A DNA stretch of 64,000 nt from Pacificibacter marinus (GCF_900109555.1 NZ_FNZV01000009.1:91873-155872); one strand, 5' to 3'; shown: positions 9,217 to 18,033, numbered from the stretch's first letter. Numbers and translations: made by a program. Notes: generated by a model not told the origin, from the sequence alone.

Positions 9217-10269
9217 CTAAGCAGCGCGGTGTTTCCAGCGGGCATATGCTGAAATCCAAGCATTGGCAAACCGCTCTATTTGATCGGTAGTCGTATCTGG
9301 TCCAAGTGATACGCGCATCGCGCAAGATGCCTCAAGATCAGAAAATCCCATGGCACGCAAAACGCGGCTAGATTTCACTTTACCGCTGGAACAGGCCGAT
9401 CCTGCCGACACGGCAAATCCAGCCAAATCCATTTGCATCACTTGTGTTTCGCCCTTCCAATGCGGCATGATCACACTCAGCGTATTGGGCAAACGTTTTA
9501 CATCTTTCCCGACACATATGATGTCATCTGCGCCATCTTCAAGACGTGCTTGCAACAGATCGCGGCGTTCGGCCACTTGATCCCAAACACCGTCAGCCAA
9601 CATCTGAGCACTGGCATGGGCCGCAGCCCCAAAACCAACGATCCCAAGTAGATTTTCCGTGCCAGAGCGACGTCCCATTTCTTGTCCGCCTCCCAATATT
9701 TGCGCCGAAATATCTAGACCTTGTTTGAGCACCAAAGCGCCAACCCCCTTGGGGCCGCCAACTTTATGAGCCGAAATCAGCGCCATATCGCAGCCCAACC
9801 AATTGAACGCGATAGGCAGTTTTCCAAACCCTTGAGTGGCATCCACAACCGCAAGCCCTTCTGGCAACGTTTGTACAATCCCAGTTTCAGAATTCGCCAA
9901 TTGCAACGTGTTTGATCGCGGGTCTGTGCAGGTCACAGCGCCACGCCCATCAACATGCAGGGATGTTTCACACCACGATGACACCGCTTCATGTTCCACA
10001 TCAGCGCAGGCAAAGCCCCGCCCAGACAGCGCCAAAGCCGCAGCTTCGGTCGCGCCAGAGGTAAACACGATATCTGCAGAACTGGCACCAAAAGCGTCGG
10101 ACACTTGCCCGCGCGCCTTTTCGATCAGACCTTTGGCAATTCGGCCTTCGCCGTGCACAGACGACGGGTTGCCCACCACATCCATGGCGGCAATCATCGC
10201 ATCGCGCGCGGCCTGAGCCAGCGGCGCAGTCGCGTTGTAATCCAAATATATGCGAGACGCGCGTGCCAT
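9217..10269 (-). CDS. IscS/NifS-type cysteine desulfurase (group I)
   Basis: 350 residues, class V aminotransferase fold. Visible are IYLDYNATAPL at the N-terminus, the PLP-stacking histidine in ADVEHEAV, the PLP lysine in SAHKVGGPKGVGAL and the active-site loop SAGSACSSGKV with the catalytic cysteine. This loop marks group I (NifS/IscS) enzymes, in contrast to the SufS at the other end of the operon. It is about 50 residues shorter than E. coli IscS. It follows iscR after 6 bp. Having both a group I and a group II desulfurase in one suf operon is usual in Rhodobacteraceae. Confidence 0.93.
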   Translation of the reverse strand: MARASRIYLDYNATAPLAQAARDAMIAAMDVVGNPSSVHGEGRIAKGLIEKARGQVSDAFGASSADIVFTSGATEAAALALSGRGFACADVEHEAVSSWCETSLHVDGRGAVTCTDPRSNTLQLANSETGIVQTLPEGLAVVDATQGFGKLPIAFNWLGCDMALISAHKVGGPKGVGALVLKQGLDISAQILGGGQEMGRRSGTENLLGIVGFGAAAHASAQMLADGVWDQVAERRDLLQARLEDGADDIICVGKDVKRLPNTLSVIMPHWKGETQVMQMDLAGFAVSAGSACSSGKVKSSRVLRAMGFSDLEASCAMRVSLGPDTTTDQIERFANAWISAYARWKHRAA

Positions 10270-10275
10270 CTTAGG

Positions 10276-10746
10276 TCAGTCCACCTTTACGTCATCAACG
10301 ACTTCGAACAAATTCGGAACCGCAGGACAAGGGCGCAAGCCATTTTCAGTAATGTCAGACAAGCGGGTTTGGTGCAAAAATACGTAAACATGCGCCGACA
10401 AACCTTCCCACAACCGATTGGTCATAGATTGCGCACGACTGCCAGACACGCCGCCAGACGCCCCTGCCCCTGTGTGCATCGCCGACACCGTTTCATCGAC
10501 AGCTTCCAAAATATCAGACACACGAATTTCTGATGGCATCTTCGCCAATTTATACCCGCCACCGGGGCCACGCACAGAGACCACAAGTTCGGCGCGGCGC
10601 AGCTTGACGAAAAGTTGCTCAAGATACGGCAACGAGATATCTTGGCGCTTGGAAATATCGGACAAAGACAGCAAAGCTCCGTCTTTTTGCAGTGCCAGAT
10701 CCGCCAAAGCGGCCATCGCATAGCGCCCTTTTGTTGATAGCTTCAT
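10276..10746 (-). CDS. iscR: IscR-type Rrf2 regulator lacking the usual cluster-binding cysteines
   Basis: 156 residues. The Rrf2 winged helix is clear: MKLSTKGRYAMAALADLAL, LPYLEQLFVKLRRAELV and VRGPGGGYKLA. The start at MKLSTKG (10746) is the family's standard start. In E. coli IscR three cysteines (92, 98, 104) and His107 hold a [2Fe-2S] cluster. Here the corresponding loop (about residues 90-108, AMHTGAGASGG... ) has no cysteine; the only cysteine in the protein is Cys140 near the C-terminus. It heads the suf operon and probably regulates it. How it senses Fe-S status is open; R. sphaeroides IscR is also reported to bind a cluster with a single cysteine. Confidence 0.9.
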   Translation of the reverse strand: MKLSTKGRYAMAALADLALQKDGALLSLSDISKRQDISLPYLEQLFVKLRRAELVVSVRGPGGGYKLAKMPSEIRVSDILEAVDETVSAMHTGAGASGGVSGSRAQSMTNRLWEGLSAHVYVFLHQTRLSDITENGLRPCPAVPNLFEVVDDVKVD

Positions 10747-10923
10747 GTATCGATCTCCCAATCGGTGGCGGTCCAAACGACCTATCGGCCTTACCTGTCT
10801 CAGTTTTGCCCCGTTTTCACGATAATTCCCCCGCAAAGAGGGTAATTCTTGAGCAAAATCATTGACGTTAGCGCTTTGGCGGCTTAACTCCATAGCAACT
10901 CGTACGCCATTTTGACCAGTAAG

Positions 10924-10940
10924 TTTAGAATGCTTCTAAA
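10924..10940. promoter_or_regulatory. Irr box (iron control element) upstream of iscR-suf
   Basis: Perfect palindrome TTTAGAA-TGC-TTCTAAA, matching the ICE/Irr-box pattern known for the Fur-family regulator Irr in alphaproteobacteria. It lies about 180 bp upstream of iscR and overlaps the inferred -10 element of the minus-strand promoter, a position that suits repression under low iron. The function is inferred from the motif and position. Confidence 0.8.
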
Positions 10941-10961
10941 GTTCCTGATCTAATTCGTCAA
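10933..10961 (-). promoter_or_regulatory. Inferred sigma70-type promoter for the iscR-suf operon
   Basis: On the minus strand TTGACG (10956-10961) and TAGAAG (10933-10938) are separated by 17 bp. The -35 is a good match and the -10 a weak one. The Irr box covers the -10. About 190 bp of leader would separate it from the iscR start. No other clear feature is seen in the 10747-11085 gap. Confidence 0.45.
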
Positions 10962-11085
10962 CAATAGCCGAAACTGGTGCACAAAACGAGCGTAAAACGA
11001 CACCCCATAATGGGAGTCCCAGACCGCGCGCCCCGCATCCTGCGGGCCGAAAGCAGTTATGGCTTCTAAGGAGACAGGGACCTCA

Positions 11086-11739
11086 ATGCCCGAAGTGATT
11101 TTTCCAGGCCCAGAAGGCCGCCTCGAAGGCCGCTACCATCCACAACGCGCCAAAGATGCTCCGATTGCAATCATCTTGCATCCTCATCCGCAGTTTGGCG
11201 GCACGATGAACAACAAAGTCGTGTACAACATGCACTACGCCTTTCACAAAATGGGCTTTACTGTGCTGCGCTTTAACTTTCGCGGTGTTGGACGTTCTCA
11301 GGGTGAATATGATCAAGGTATCGGCGAATTGTCAGATGCAGCTTCCGCGCTGGATTACCTGCAATCTCTGAACCCGAATGCGAAACATTGCTGGGTCGCT
11401 GGCTTTAGCTTTGGCGCTTGGATCGGTATGCAACTTTTGATGCGCCGCCCTGAAATCACCGGATTTATTTCCGTAGCGCCCCCCGCCAATATGTATGATT
11501 TCTCATTCTTGGCGCCTTGCCCGTCTTCCGGTTTGGTCATCAACGGCACAGCCGACCGCGTGGCACCGCCCAAAGACACCCATACGCTTGTGAACAAATT
11601 GCACGAGCAAAAGGGCATCACCATCACCCACACCGAAATCGAGGGTGCCGGCCACTTCTTTGAAGAACCGTATATGGATGAGATGATCGGCCACGTGGAC
11701 ACTTATGTCCGCCGCCGTTTGACAGAAAACACACGCTAG
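11086..11739 (+). CDS. Alpha/beta hydrolase (small dienelactone-hydrolase-like group)
   Basis: 217 residues. HPHPQFGGTMNNKVV is the oxyanion region, NFRGVGRSQGEYD follows, and the nucleophile elbow is GFSFGAW (Ser in G-F-S-F-G). The late acid and histidine are likely in NGTADRVAPP and EGAGHFF. The fold is cytoplasmic with no signal peptide; the substrate is unknown. The start at MPEVIFPGPEGRLEG (11086) matches homologues and has AAGGAG upstream, with rather long spacing (12 bp); an ATG at 11059 would add nine residues. It is followed after 12 bp by an 89-residue gene, so the two are co-transcribed. Confidence 0.88.
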   Translation: MPEVIFPGPEGRLEGRYHPQRAKDAPIAIILHPHPQFGGTMNNKVVYNMHYAFHKMGFTVLRFNFRGVGRSQGEYDQGIGELSDAASALDYLQSLNPNAKHCWVAGFSFGAWIGMQLLMRRPEITGFISVAPPANMYDFSFLAPCPSSGLVINGTADRVAPPKDTHTLVNKLHEQKGITITHTEIEGAGHFFEEPYMDEMIGHVDTYVRRRLTENTR

Positions 11740-11751
11740 AGGACGTCGCAC

Positions 11752-12021
11752 ATGGGGATCATGGATGATCTGGCAGATGACCTTGCCAAAGATGCGATCA
11801 AAGCTATGGACGCAATAGGTGACGATCAGTTCATTCAACAAGTGTCCCAAGTGATCGGCGCGACATCGACAACCACGCAGGAGGCGTTTAATACCGCCGC
11901 CCGCGTGCGTTTGGCCGAACGTCGTGCTCGCGATTATATTATACAGCGCGTGAAAGAATATAAAGCGGGGCAAGCTCCAACAGCTCCGCCACCAAGTGCA
12001 GAAGATGACATTGACATTTAA
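11752..12021 (+). CDS. Conserved small helical protein, unknown function
   Basis: 89 residues, acidic N-terminus (MGIMDDLADDLAKDAI), predicted mostly helical, with a basic middle (RVRLAERRARDYIIQRVKEY) and a Pro-rich/acidic tail. An AGAGGA site lies upstream. It sits between the hydrolase (12 bp gap) and the tandem-HD gene (17 bp overlap), so it belongs to this three-gene operon. I do not recognise a named domain. Confidence 0.75.
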   Translation: MGIMDDLADDLAKDAIKAMDAIGDDQFIQQVSQVIGATSTTTQEAFNTAARVRLAERRARDYIIQRVKEYKAGQAPTAPPPSAEDDIDI

Positions 12022-13222
12022 CGTATCTCCCTCAATTTCTACGATCAGCGACATACAAGACACCACACGCCTAGACGCGCAGTTCGCTTTTTTGCTGGAA
12101 TCCGACAAGCTCAAATCAATAGATCGCGCCAATCAAGTGATGGACCGCGCTCGGTTTGAAAACTCAGCAGAACATTCATGGCACGCCGCACTTTTGGCCG
12201 TGCTCTGCGCCCCTTTAGCAGGGCCAGATGTCGATATAGCGCAAGCCATCGAAATGCTGATTTTGCATGACATCGTTGAAATCGATGCAGGCGATCATCC
12301 GATCCACATCACCCACAACCCGCAAGATATCGAAGACGCCGAAGCCTTGGCCGCGACACGAATTTTTGGCCTGCTGCCAACCGATCTTGAGCTGAAATAC
12401 ACAGCGATTTGGCGCGCGTTTGAAGACATGCAAAGCCCCACCGCACGCTATGCCAAGGCCATCGATTTTCTTGCCCCTGCGCTGCAATGTCTTGGCGCGC
12501 CAATCCAACTGGCCGAAGAACGCGACATTGTAGAGAGCAATTTGAAACATGGCCGCGCATCGAAAATAAAAGACATTCTGCCAGAACTTTACGAGTTCAC
12601 ATTAGCCCTGTTTGAAAACCGTCCCTGTGACCCCGTGATGGCGCAGCGCTATGCCTATTGGTGCGAAGCAGACCGGTTGAAAGCCGTCTTGCGCGCCACG
12701 CCGATCATGGATGGCTCGCGCCGTGAAAATTCGGGCGAACATTCGTGGCATGTGATGCTTTATGCGCTGGTTCTGTCAGATCATGCACGCGGCGATATAG
12801 ATGTCTCTCGCGCGATTTTGATGATGATCTTGCATGATATTGTCGAAGTGGACGCCGGCGACAACCCGATCCACGGCACGGTAACGACCGAGGCGCAAAA
12901 AGCCCAAGAAGTCGCTGAAATCAAAGCGGCTGATCGCCTGTTTGGCCTATTGCCCACGGATCAAAACCAACAGTTGCGCAGCATTTGGGAAGAATTTGAA
13001 GCAGCGCAGACCGCAACAGCGCTCTATGCCAAATCCATCGACCGCGCGCAGCCTGTGTTACACAATTTGGCCAATGATGGCGGTTCGTGGCGCACTTACG
13101 ATGTGAAACTGCATCAACTGGACGTACGCGTTGGCGATAAAATCAACCGTGGCAGCCCTGCCCTGTGGCCGTTTATTCGTGCGCGCGTGGCCCCGTGGTT
13201 TGTTGTCCAAAATGCGCTTTGA
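12005..13222 (+). CDS. Tandem HD-domain phosphohydrolase (two YfbR/HDDC2-like domains fused)
   Basis: 405 residues made of two homologous HD domains. Domain 1 has RFENSAEHSWHAAL (about 50) and LHDIVEIDAGDHP (about 85). Domain 2 has RRENSGEHSWHVML (about 240) and LHDIVEVDAGDNP. Both keep the H...HD metal ligands, so both may be active. The sequence around them (RIFGLLPTD, RLFGLLPTD; ARYAKAIDFLAPAL, ALYAKSIDRAQPVL) is also duplicated, indicating an internal gene duplication. Single-domain relatives are 5'-deoxynucleotidases/phosphohydrolases of about 190 residues. The ATG at 12005 overlaps the previous stop by 17 bp; a GTG three codons earlier is possible. The substrate is unknown. Confidence 0.88.
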   Translation: MTLTFNVSPSISTISDIQDTTRLDAQFAFLLESDKLKSIDRANQVMDRARFENSAEHSWHAALLAVLCAPLAGPDVDIAQAIEMLILHDIVEIDAGDHPIHITHNPQDIEDAEALAATRIFGLLPTDLELKYTAIWRAFEDMQSPTARYAKAIDFLAPALQCLGAPIQLAEERDIVESNLKHGRASKIKDILPELYEFTLALFENRPCDPVMAQRYAYWCEADRLKAVLRATPIMDGSRRENSGEHSWHVMLYALVLSDHARGDIDVSRAILMMILHDIVEVDAGDNPIHGTVTTEAQKAQEVAEIKAADRLFGLLPTDQNQQLRSIWEEFEAAQTATALYAKSIDRAQPVLHNLANDGGSWRTYDVKLHQLDVRVGDKINRGSPALWPFIRARVAPWFVVQNAL

Positions 13223-13234
13223 AACCTGTGGGGA

Positions 13235-13660
13235 TCAGTCTCTTTTGGGCGAAATAGCATAGGTCATTGATGCCTGCGCCAAAACATCATCACGCCCCGG
13301 ATTGCGCATCAAAACCTGTCCCACGGCCAAAGTACGGCCCAATTTATGCACCGTGGCCGTGCCCAAAACGGGCAATTTACCATTAGGCTTGCGCATAAAG
13401 TCGATAGAGGCATTGGTGGTCACGGCCATTTCCACAGACCCAAGCCGCGCCAATATAGCAAAATAAAACGCCACATCTGCCAGTAAAAACAGGCTTGGAC
13501 CAGACACAGTGCCGCCCAAACGGATGTGGCCACCGTGCGGAGTCAGTCGCAACGTGAGACTGGTTTCAGTCACCGTTTCAATGCTTAAATCCGCACCGAT
13601 GGGACCAAAATCCCGTTCCAAATGCGCAGACAACGCAGCTTTGGTCATGGCAAGTGTCAT
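13235..13660 (-). CDS. PaaI-like hotdog-fold thioesterase
   Basis: 141 residues. The pattern GGHIRLGGTVSGPSLFLLAD-VAFYFAIL, TTNASIDFMRKPNGK and GTATVHKLGRTLAVGQVLM is that of hotdog acyl-CoA thioesterases of the PaaI/DUF4442 type. The likely catalytic acid in the central helix is the Asp of LLADVAF. The acyl-CoA substrate is unknown. The start lies 3 bp after the carboxypeptidase stop, so it is the last gene of the ctaA-M32-thioesterase operon. Confidence 0.85.
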   Translation of the reverse strand: MTLAMTKAALSAHLERDFGPIGADLSIETVTETSLTLRLTPHGGHIRLGGTVSGPSLFLLADVAFYFAILARLGSVEMAVTTNASIDFMRKPNGKLPVLGTATVHKLGRTLAVGQVLMRNPGRDDVLAQASMTYAISPKRD

Positions 13661-13663
13661 GGT

Positions 13664-15139
13664 TTATAACCCGTAGATGCCGTTGAATTTCTCTTCGAGG
13701 TACTCCAGCAATGGCACTTCATTTGGCTTAAATCCGCAAGCATGGCTGATCGTGTCATTCGGGGTGCGCAAACCGCCAAACTGTTGCAGGTTCTCGCGCA
13801 ACCAATCTGTCGCGGGAGCCGTGTTGCCTGTGCGCAAAGCCGTGTCCAAATCCGGCACATCACCGCGCAACGCTTGGTTCAAACAGCCCGCATAGACATT
13901 GCCCAAAGAGTATGTCGGGAAATATCCGAACAAACCAACAGGCCAGTGCACATCTTGCAAACAGCCATTTGACACCTTGTCGACTTTAACGCCAAAATCC
14001 GCCTCAAACCGTGCATTCCATGCCTCGGGCAGATCGGCAATTTCAAGCGAACCATTGATGATTTTCTGTTCCAAATCAAAGCGCAAAAGCACGTGCAGAT
14101 TGTACTGAATTTCATCGCTTTCCGTGCGGATAAAGCCTTGGGTGACGCGGTTCACAGCGGCGTAAAACCCTTCGGCGCTTTCAATGCCAAAGTCACCAAA
14201 GCTGTCACGCATTTTACCGTACAGATATTCGGTATAAGCGCGCGAGCGGCCCAGCTGGTTTTCATAGATGCGCGATTGGCTTTCATGCACGCCCATCGAC
14301 ACGCCCGCGCCAAGTGGCGTGAACATGTGCTGATCATCGATGCCCAACTCGTAACAGGCATGGCCGACTTCGTGGATCGTGGAATACAAACAGTTGAACG
14401 GATCATCGTCAGAAGTGCGCGTGGTGATGCGCACGTCCGCGCCTGAGCCGCTAGAAAACGGATGCACGGCCTTGTCGATACGTCCGCGATTAAAGTCATA
14501 GCCAAAGCTTTTGGCCACCTCACGGGTCAGCGCCATTTGCGCGTCTGCATCGAATGTGCCGCTGACACCTTTGGGTTGATCTGCGCCCAAAACCTTGTCG
14601 CGCAAGGCCGTCAAACGGGGGCGCAACGCTCCAAACATCGCAGACAATTCCGCCGCAGATGACCCGGGTTCATAGTCTTGCAACATCGCGTCATACAGAT
14701 CGCCGCCATCAGCCAAGGCTGATGCTTCTTCGCGTTTGAGGGCCACAACCCGTTCAAATGTCGGGGCAAAATGGGCGAAATTATCTGTAGCACGAGCTTC
14801 GGCCCAGACGCCTTGTGCCATAGAAGTAACTTTGGCAATTTCAGCCGCAAGTGCTGCTGGCACTTTGGTATTGCGCGCATAAGATTTCGTAATGTGACGC
14901 AAATTGGCTTTGCCCACCTGATCCAATGAGTTTACATCAATAGCCGCCAACCAGTCGCCCACACGGGGGTCCGTGCGACGCGCGTGCAACACAGTTTCCA
15001 TCGCAGACAACTCTTCACCGCGCTGCGCAGAGGCGCCTTCGGGCATGATGGTTTCTTGATCCCAATTGAGCCGCCCAGCGACGGACCCAAGCGCTTCTGT
15101 GGTTTTTTGAAACCCCATCAAGTCGTTATATGCACTCAT
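13664..15139 (-). CDS. M32 metallocarboxypeptidase (carboxypeptidase Taq family)
   Basis: 491 residues, a normal M32 length. The zinc motif is HEVGH in STIHEVGHACYELGI. Other family blocks are LNWDQETIMP, GVSMGVHESQSRIYENQLGRS (M32 signature HESQS) and YNLHVLLRFDLE. It removes C-terminal residues from peptides, probably in the cytoplasm since no signal peptide is seen. The ATG overlaps the ctaA stop by 4 bp (ATGA), so it is coupled to the haem A synthase gene, although no functional link is known. Confidence 0.95.
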   Translation of the reverse strand: MSAYNDLMGFQKTTEALGSVAGRLNWDQETIMPEGASAQRGEELSAMETVLHARRTDPRVGDWLAAIDVNSLDQVGKANLRHITKSYARNTKVPAALAAEIAKVTSMAQGVWAEARATDNFAHFAPTFERVVALKREEASALADGGDLYDAMLQDYEPGSSAAELSAMFGALRPRLTALRDKVLGADQPKGVSGTFDADAQMALTREVAKSFGYDFNRGRIDKAVHPFSSGSGADVRITTRTSDDDPFNCLYSTIHEVGHACYELGIDDQHMFTPLGAGVSMGVHESQSRIYENQLGRSRAYTEYLYGKMRDSFGDFGIESAEGFYAAVNRVTQGFIRTESDEIQYNLHVLLRFDLEQKIINGSLEIADLPEAWNARFEADFGVKVDKVSNGCLQDVHWPVGLFGYFPTYSLGNVYAGCLNQALRGDVPDLDTALRTGNTAPATDWLRENLQQFGGLRTPNDTISHACGFKPNEVPLLEYLEEKFNGIYGL

Positions 15140-16296
15140 TTTGACGTCCCTCGCACGGATTGAGGTTTGGGGTAATGGCTTAGAAAACGGGCCCGCAAGA
15201 TCGTAATGAACAACGCCACAGCGCCAATTTGGTGTGCCAGCCCAAGATGCATCGGCGCACCGTTAAGCACTGTGACGATGCCCAAGGCCACTTGCAAAAA
15301 CAACACCGAGGCCATCATGTTAAACGACGCTTGAGTTGTGCGATTGGCAGATTTGCGACCACGGGTCCAAACCACAAGACCAAAGGCGAACAAAAGATAT
15401 CCCGCCATACGGTGCATGAATTGCACAAGGCCCGCGTCTTCAAAGAAATTGCGCCACAGCGGCGTGATGCCAAAGGGATCGGGCGGAAAGACCTGCCCGC
15501 CCATCAGTGGCCAATCCGTAAATCCACGCCCAGCATCAATGCCCGCGACCAAAGCGCCCAGCAAGATTTGCAGGAATGCAAAATGCAGCAGCCCCGTGGA
15601 CAGACCAAATAATTTTGCGTCTTTGTTGCGCCGTGCCTGCATCAATTCCGCGTCTGAGCGGCTGAGTTCAAAAACGTACCACGCGATAAATCCTAAGATC
15701 ACAAAGGCAAGCCCCAGATGTGTGGCCAAGCGATAGGATGCCACATCCAAACGATCGCCAGTCAAACCAGACGAGACCATCCACCAGCCGATTGCGCCCT
15801 GTACGCCGCCCAAAGTGCCAACAAGCAGTAGTTTTTTGGTCCAACCTGTGGGGATTTTCCGTGCCAATGCAAACCCCGCAAAGCCGATAAACCACACAAG
15901 ACCGATGGTGCGGCCAAGCTGACGGTGGCCCCATTCCCACCAATATATTGATTTGAACTCAGACAAAGACATGCCGTCGTTTTGCAACTTATATTCTGGA
16001 ATTTGTTGGTATTTTTCGAACTCTGATGCCCAGTGTTCTGCGCTCATCGGCGGCATTGCCCCTGTTACAGGTTTCCACTCTGTGATCGACAGACCTGAGT
16101 CCGTCAACCGCGTCATGCCCCCCACGGCAATCATCACCATGACCATGGCAAACAGCACCAAAAGCCATGCACGAATGCCTTTGCGCGCCCCTGCGCGCCC
16201 CGTGTCGATCAACCCACCTTTGGGGGCTGCGGGGGTTTTGGTGTCCGTGCCGACCTCTTGAAAGATGCTGCGTTTGCTATTTGTTTTTTGAGCCAT
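15136..16296 (-). CDS. ctaA: Haem A synthase (COX15/CtaA)
   Basis: 386-residue inner-membrane protein with about eight TM helices. It oxidises the methyl group of haem O to give haem A for aa3-type cytochrome oxidase. Conserved haem-ligand regions are visible: MTRLTDSGLSITEWKPVTGA, EFKSIYWWEWGHRQLGRTIG, ATHLGLAF, MHRMAGYLLF and GLAHQIGAV. The N-terminal 35 residues (TKTPAAPKGG region) are a cytoplasmic extension typical of alphaproteobacteria. It is the first gene of a three-gene operon; the oxidase genes are not nearby. Confidence 0.96.
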   Translation of the reverse strand: MAQKTNSKRSIFQEVGTDTKTPAAPKGGLIDTGRAGARKGIRAWLLVLFAMVMVMIAVGGMTRLTDSGLSITEWKPVTGAMPPMSAEHWASEFEKYQQIPEYKLQNDGMSLSEFKSIYWWEWGHRQLGRTIGLVWFIGFAGFALARKIPTGWTKKLLLVGTLGGVQGAIGWWMVSSGLTGDRLDVASYRLATHLGLAFVILGFIAWYVFELSRSDAELMQARRNKDAKLFGLSTGLLHFAFLQILLGALVAGIDAGRGFTDWPLMGGQVFPPDPFGITPLWRNFFEDAGLVQFMHRMAGYLLFAFGLVVWTRGRKSANRTTQASFNMMASVLFLQVALGIVTVLNGAPMHLGLAHQIGAVALFITILRARFLSHYPKPQSVRGTSK

Positions 16297-16436
16297 GGGT
16301 GTGAGCCCCTTAATTGTGCGCTATAGTGCAGTGTTTGCAGGGGAAACTAGGCAGCACCCCGCCCGAGGGCAAGCGTTCACACGCACCTAAGGCGCTTTGC
16401 CGCGGCAAAAAATGAATAAACGCCATCAAAAGGCCG

Positions 16437-17213
16437 CTATCCGCGTTCTTTCCAACGTTTCATTTGCCGCATCATGCCGTGCATCATCTGCACATCCATT
16501 TTTGTCATCGGCATCCGCGACCAAAGATTGCGCAGGTTCAGTTTCATGCTGGCCGCTTTGGCTTCGGGGTAAAAGAAACCCGCTTTTTCCAGCGTCTCTT
16601 CGTAGTGATCGCCCATCTTTTCCACCTCGATATGACCCGCCCAATCGGTGCCCGCCATTTCGACCACTTCAGGCACGATATCTGCGGTTTGACGACGCCA
16701 TTCATAGGCGGTGAGCAACACACATTGCGCCAAATTCAATGAAGGAAATTGGGGATTAATCGGCACGGTGATCAAAGCGTTGGCGTGGATCACGTCTTCG
16801 TTCTCAAGCCCGGCACGTTCAGGGCCAAACATCACGCCGACCTTACCGCCATTGGCGATAATTGCACGGGCATGTTCCATAGCGCGCTCGGGCGACATCA
16901 CGGGTTTGGTGATGTCACGCATCCGCGCTGTGGTGGCAAACACATAGTCGCAATCGGCCAAAGCATCAGGCACAGTATCGAACATACCAGCCTCGTCCAA
17001 AAGACGCCCCGCCCCCGACGCCATGGCGATAGCTTTTTGGCTGGGCCAGCCATCACGCGGATCAACAATGCGCATCCGGTCTAGGCCAAAATTCCACATC
17101 GCACGCGCTGCGCCACCGATGTTTTCACCCATTTGCGGGCGCACCAAAACGAACACAGGTGTCGGACCTGAGAGGTCAAAATCTGGGGCATCTGGGCTGG
17201 TGTTGATGGGCAT
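16437..17213 (-). CDS. trmJ: tRNA (cytidine/uridine-32-2'-O-)-methyltransferase TrmJ-like SPOUT enzyme
   Basis: 258 residues, SPOUT (trefoil-knot) fold. Motifs seen are FVLVRPQMGENIGGAARAM (motif 1), GKVGVMFGPERAGLENEDV (motif 2) and FPSLNLAQCVLLTAYEW (motif 3 with the conserved SLNLAQ). These are diagnostic of the TrmH/TrmJ group that 2'-O-methylates tRNA, usually at position 32. The C-terminus (LWSRMPMTKMDVQMMHGMMR) matches the TrmJ extension. It is transcribed away from the TenI-like gene on the other strand. Confidence 0.93.
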   Translation of the reverse strand: MPINTSPDAPDFDLSGPTPVFVLVRPQMGENIGGAARAMWNFGLDRMRIVDPRDGWPSQKAIAMASGAGRLLDEAGMFDTVPDALADCDYVFATTARMRDITKPVMSPERAMEHARAIIANGGKVGVMFGPERAGLENEDVIHANALITVPINPQFPSLNLAQCVLLTAYEWRRQTADIVPEVVEMAGTDWAGHIEVEKMGDHYEETLEKAGFFYPEAKAASMKLNLRNLWSRMPMTKMDVQMMHGMMRQMKRWKERG

Positions 17214-17358
17214 CTGTGCGGACCTTTACTTATATCAAGCGCTTGCTTTGGCGGGTAATAGGCGCAAGCGTGTGAAATCGCAAGGCGCGGGGCATTGTGA
17301 AGCCTTTCATAGGGCCATTAAACCCGCTATATCGGGCAAAACGCCAAAGGAGTCACCC

Positions 17359-17988
17359 ATGTCCGATCAAGACCAATCCGAAGTGCCGCAAATCTATTTG
17401 CTAACGCCTTCGGCTTTCGATGTCGCAACATTTCCCGCGCAGTTGGCGCAGATTTTGGATGATCACGACATTGCATGTGTGCGCTTGGCGCTTGCCAGCA
17501 AAGATGAGATTGACCTTGGCCGTGCGGCTGATGCTGTGCGCGAAATCTGCCATGCGCGTGATGTGGCGGTTGTCATCGACTCCCATGTGGCCTTGGTCGA
17601 AAAACACGGGCTTGATGGCGTGCATCTGTTGGATGGCGCGCGCTCGGTACGTGATGTGCGCAAAACGCTGGGTGCGGATGCGATTGTCGGCGCATACTGC
17701 GGATCCACCCGTCATGATGGCATGACAGCTGGCGAAATTGGTGCTGATTACGTCGCCTTTGGTCCAGCGGGCACGAGCGGTTTGGGCACAGGCACACAAG
17801 CAGAAAAAGAACTGTTTGAATGGTGGTCTGCGATGATCGAAGTGCCCGTCGTGGCCGAGGGCGCGCTGGACGTGGACACCATCAAGGCATTGTCTCCACA
17901 CACAGATTTCTTTGCCATTGGGGATGAAATTTGGACCAAAGACAACCCAAGCGCCGCCTTAGGGGCTTTGATCGCAGCGATGACATAA
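17359..17988 (+). CDS. ThiE/TenI-like TIM-barrel protein (thiamine phosphate synthase family)
   Basis: 209 residues. The blocks ACVRLALASKDEIDLGRAAD, VAVVIDSHVALVEKHGLDGVHL, GADAIVGAYCGSTRHDGMTAGEIGADYVAFGP and VPVVAEGALDVDTI follow the order of ThiE/TenI barrels. The normal ThiE phosphate-binding and pyrophosphate motifs are altered (for example HGLDGVHLLDGARS in place of the GADGVHLGQ pattern). Enzymatic thiamine synthesis is therefore not certain; a TenI-like role is equally possible. The ATG at 17359 has AAAGGAG at good spacing; the longer frame starting at 17023 is antisense to trmJ and not used. No other thiamine genes or TPP riboswitch are seen. Confidence 0.82.
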   Translation: MSDQDQSEVPQIYLLTPSAFDVATFPAQLAQILDDHDIACVRLALASKDEIDLGRAADAVREICHARDVAVVIDSHVALVEKHGLDGVHLLDGARSVRDVRKTLGADAIVGAYCGSTRHDGMTAGEIGADYVAFGPAGTSGLGTGTQAEKELFEWWSAMIEVPVVAEGALDVDTIKALSPHTDFFAIGDEIWTKDNPSAALGALIAAMT

Positions 17989-18010
17989 AGATTTGCTTCA
18001 TAACCGATTT

Positions 18011-18033
18011 AAGGGGCCTTATGGCCCCTTTTT
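18011..18033 (+). terminator. Rho-independent terminator between the TenI-like gene and olsA
   Basis: Stem AAGGGGCC/GGCCCCTT with a 4-nt loop, followed by T residues on the plus strand and preceded by A residues. It could serve both converging genes. Confidence 0.85.

Noticed and set aside
17023..17358. N-terminal extension of the TenI-like frame
   Set aside because: Antisense to trmJ; a good AAAGGAG site sits directly before 17359.
17214..17358. TPP riboswitch before the TenI-like gene
   Set aside because: No THI-box-like core (CTGAGA...) is seen in the leader.
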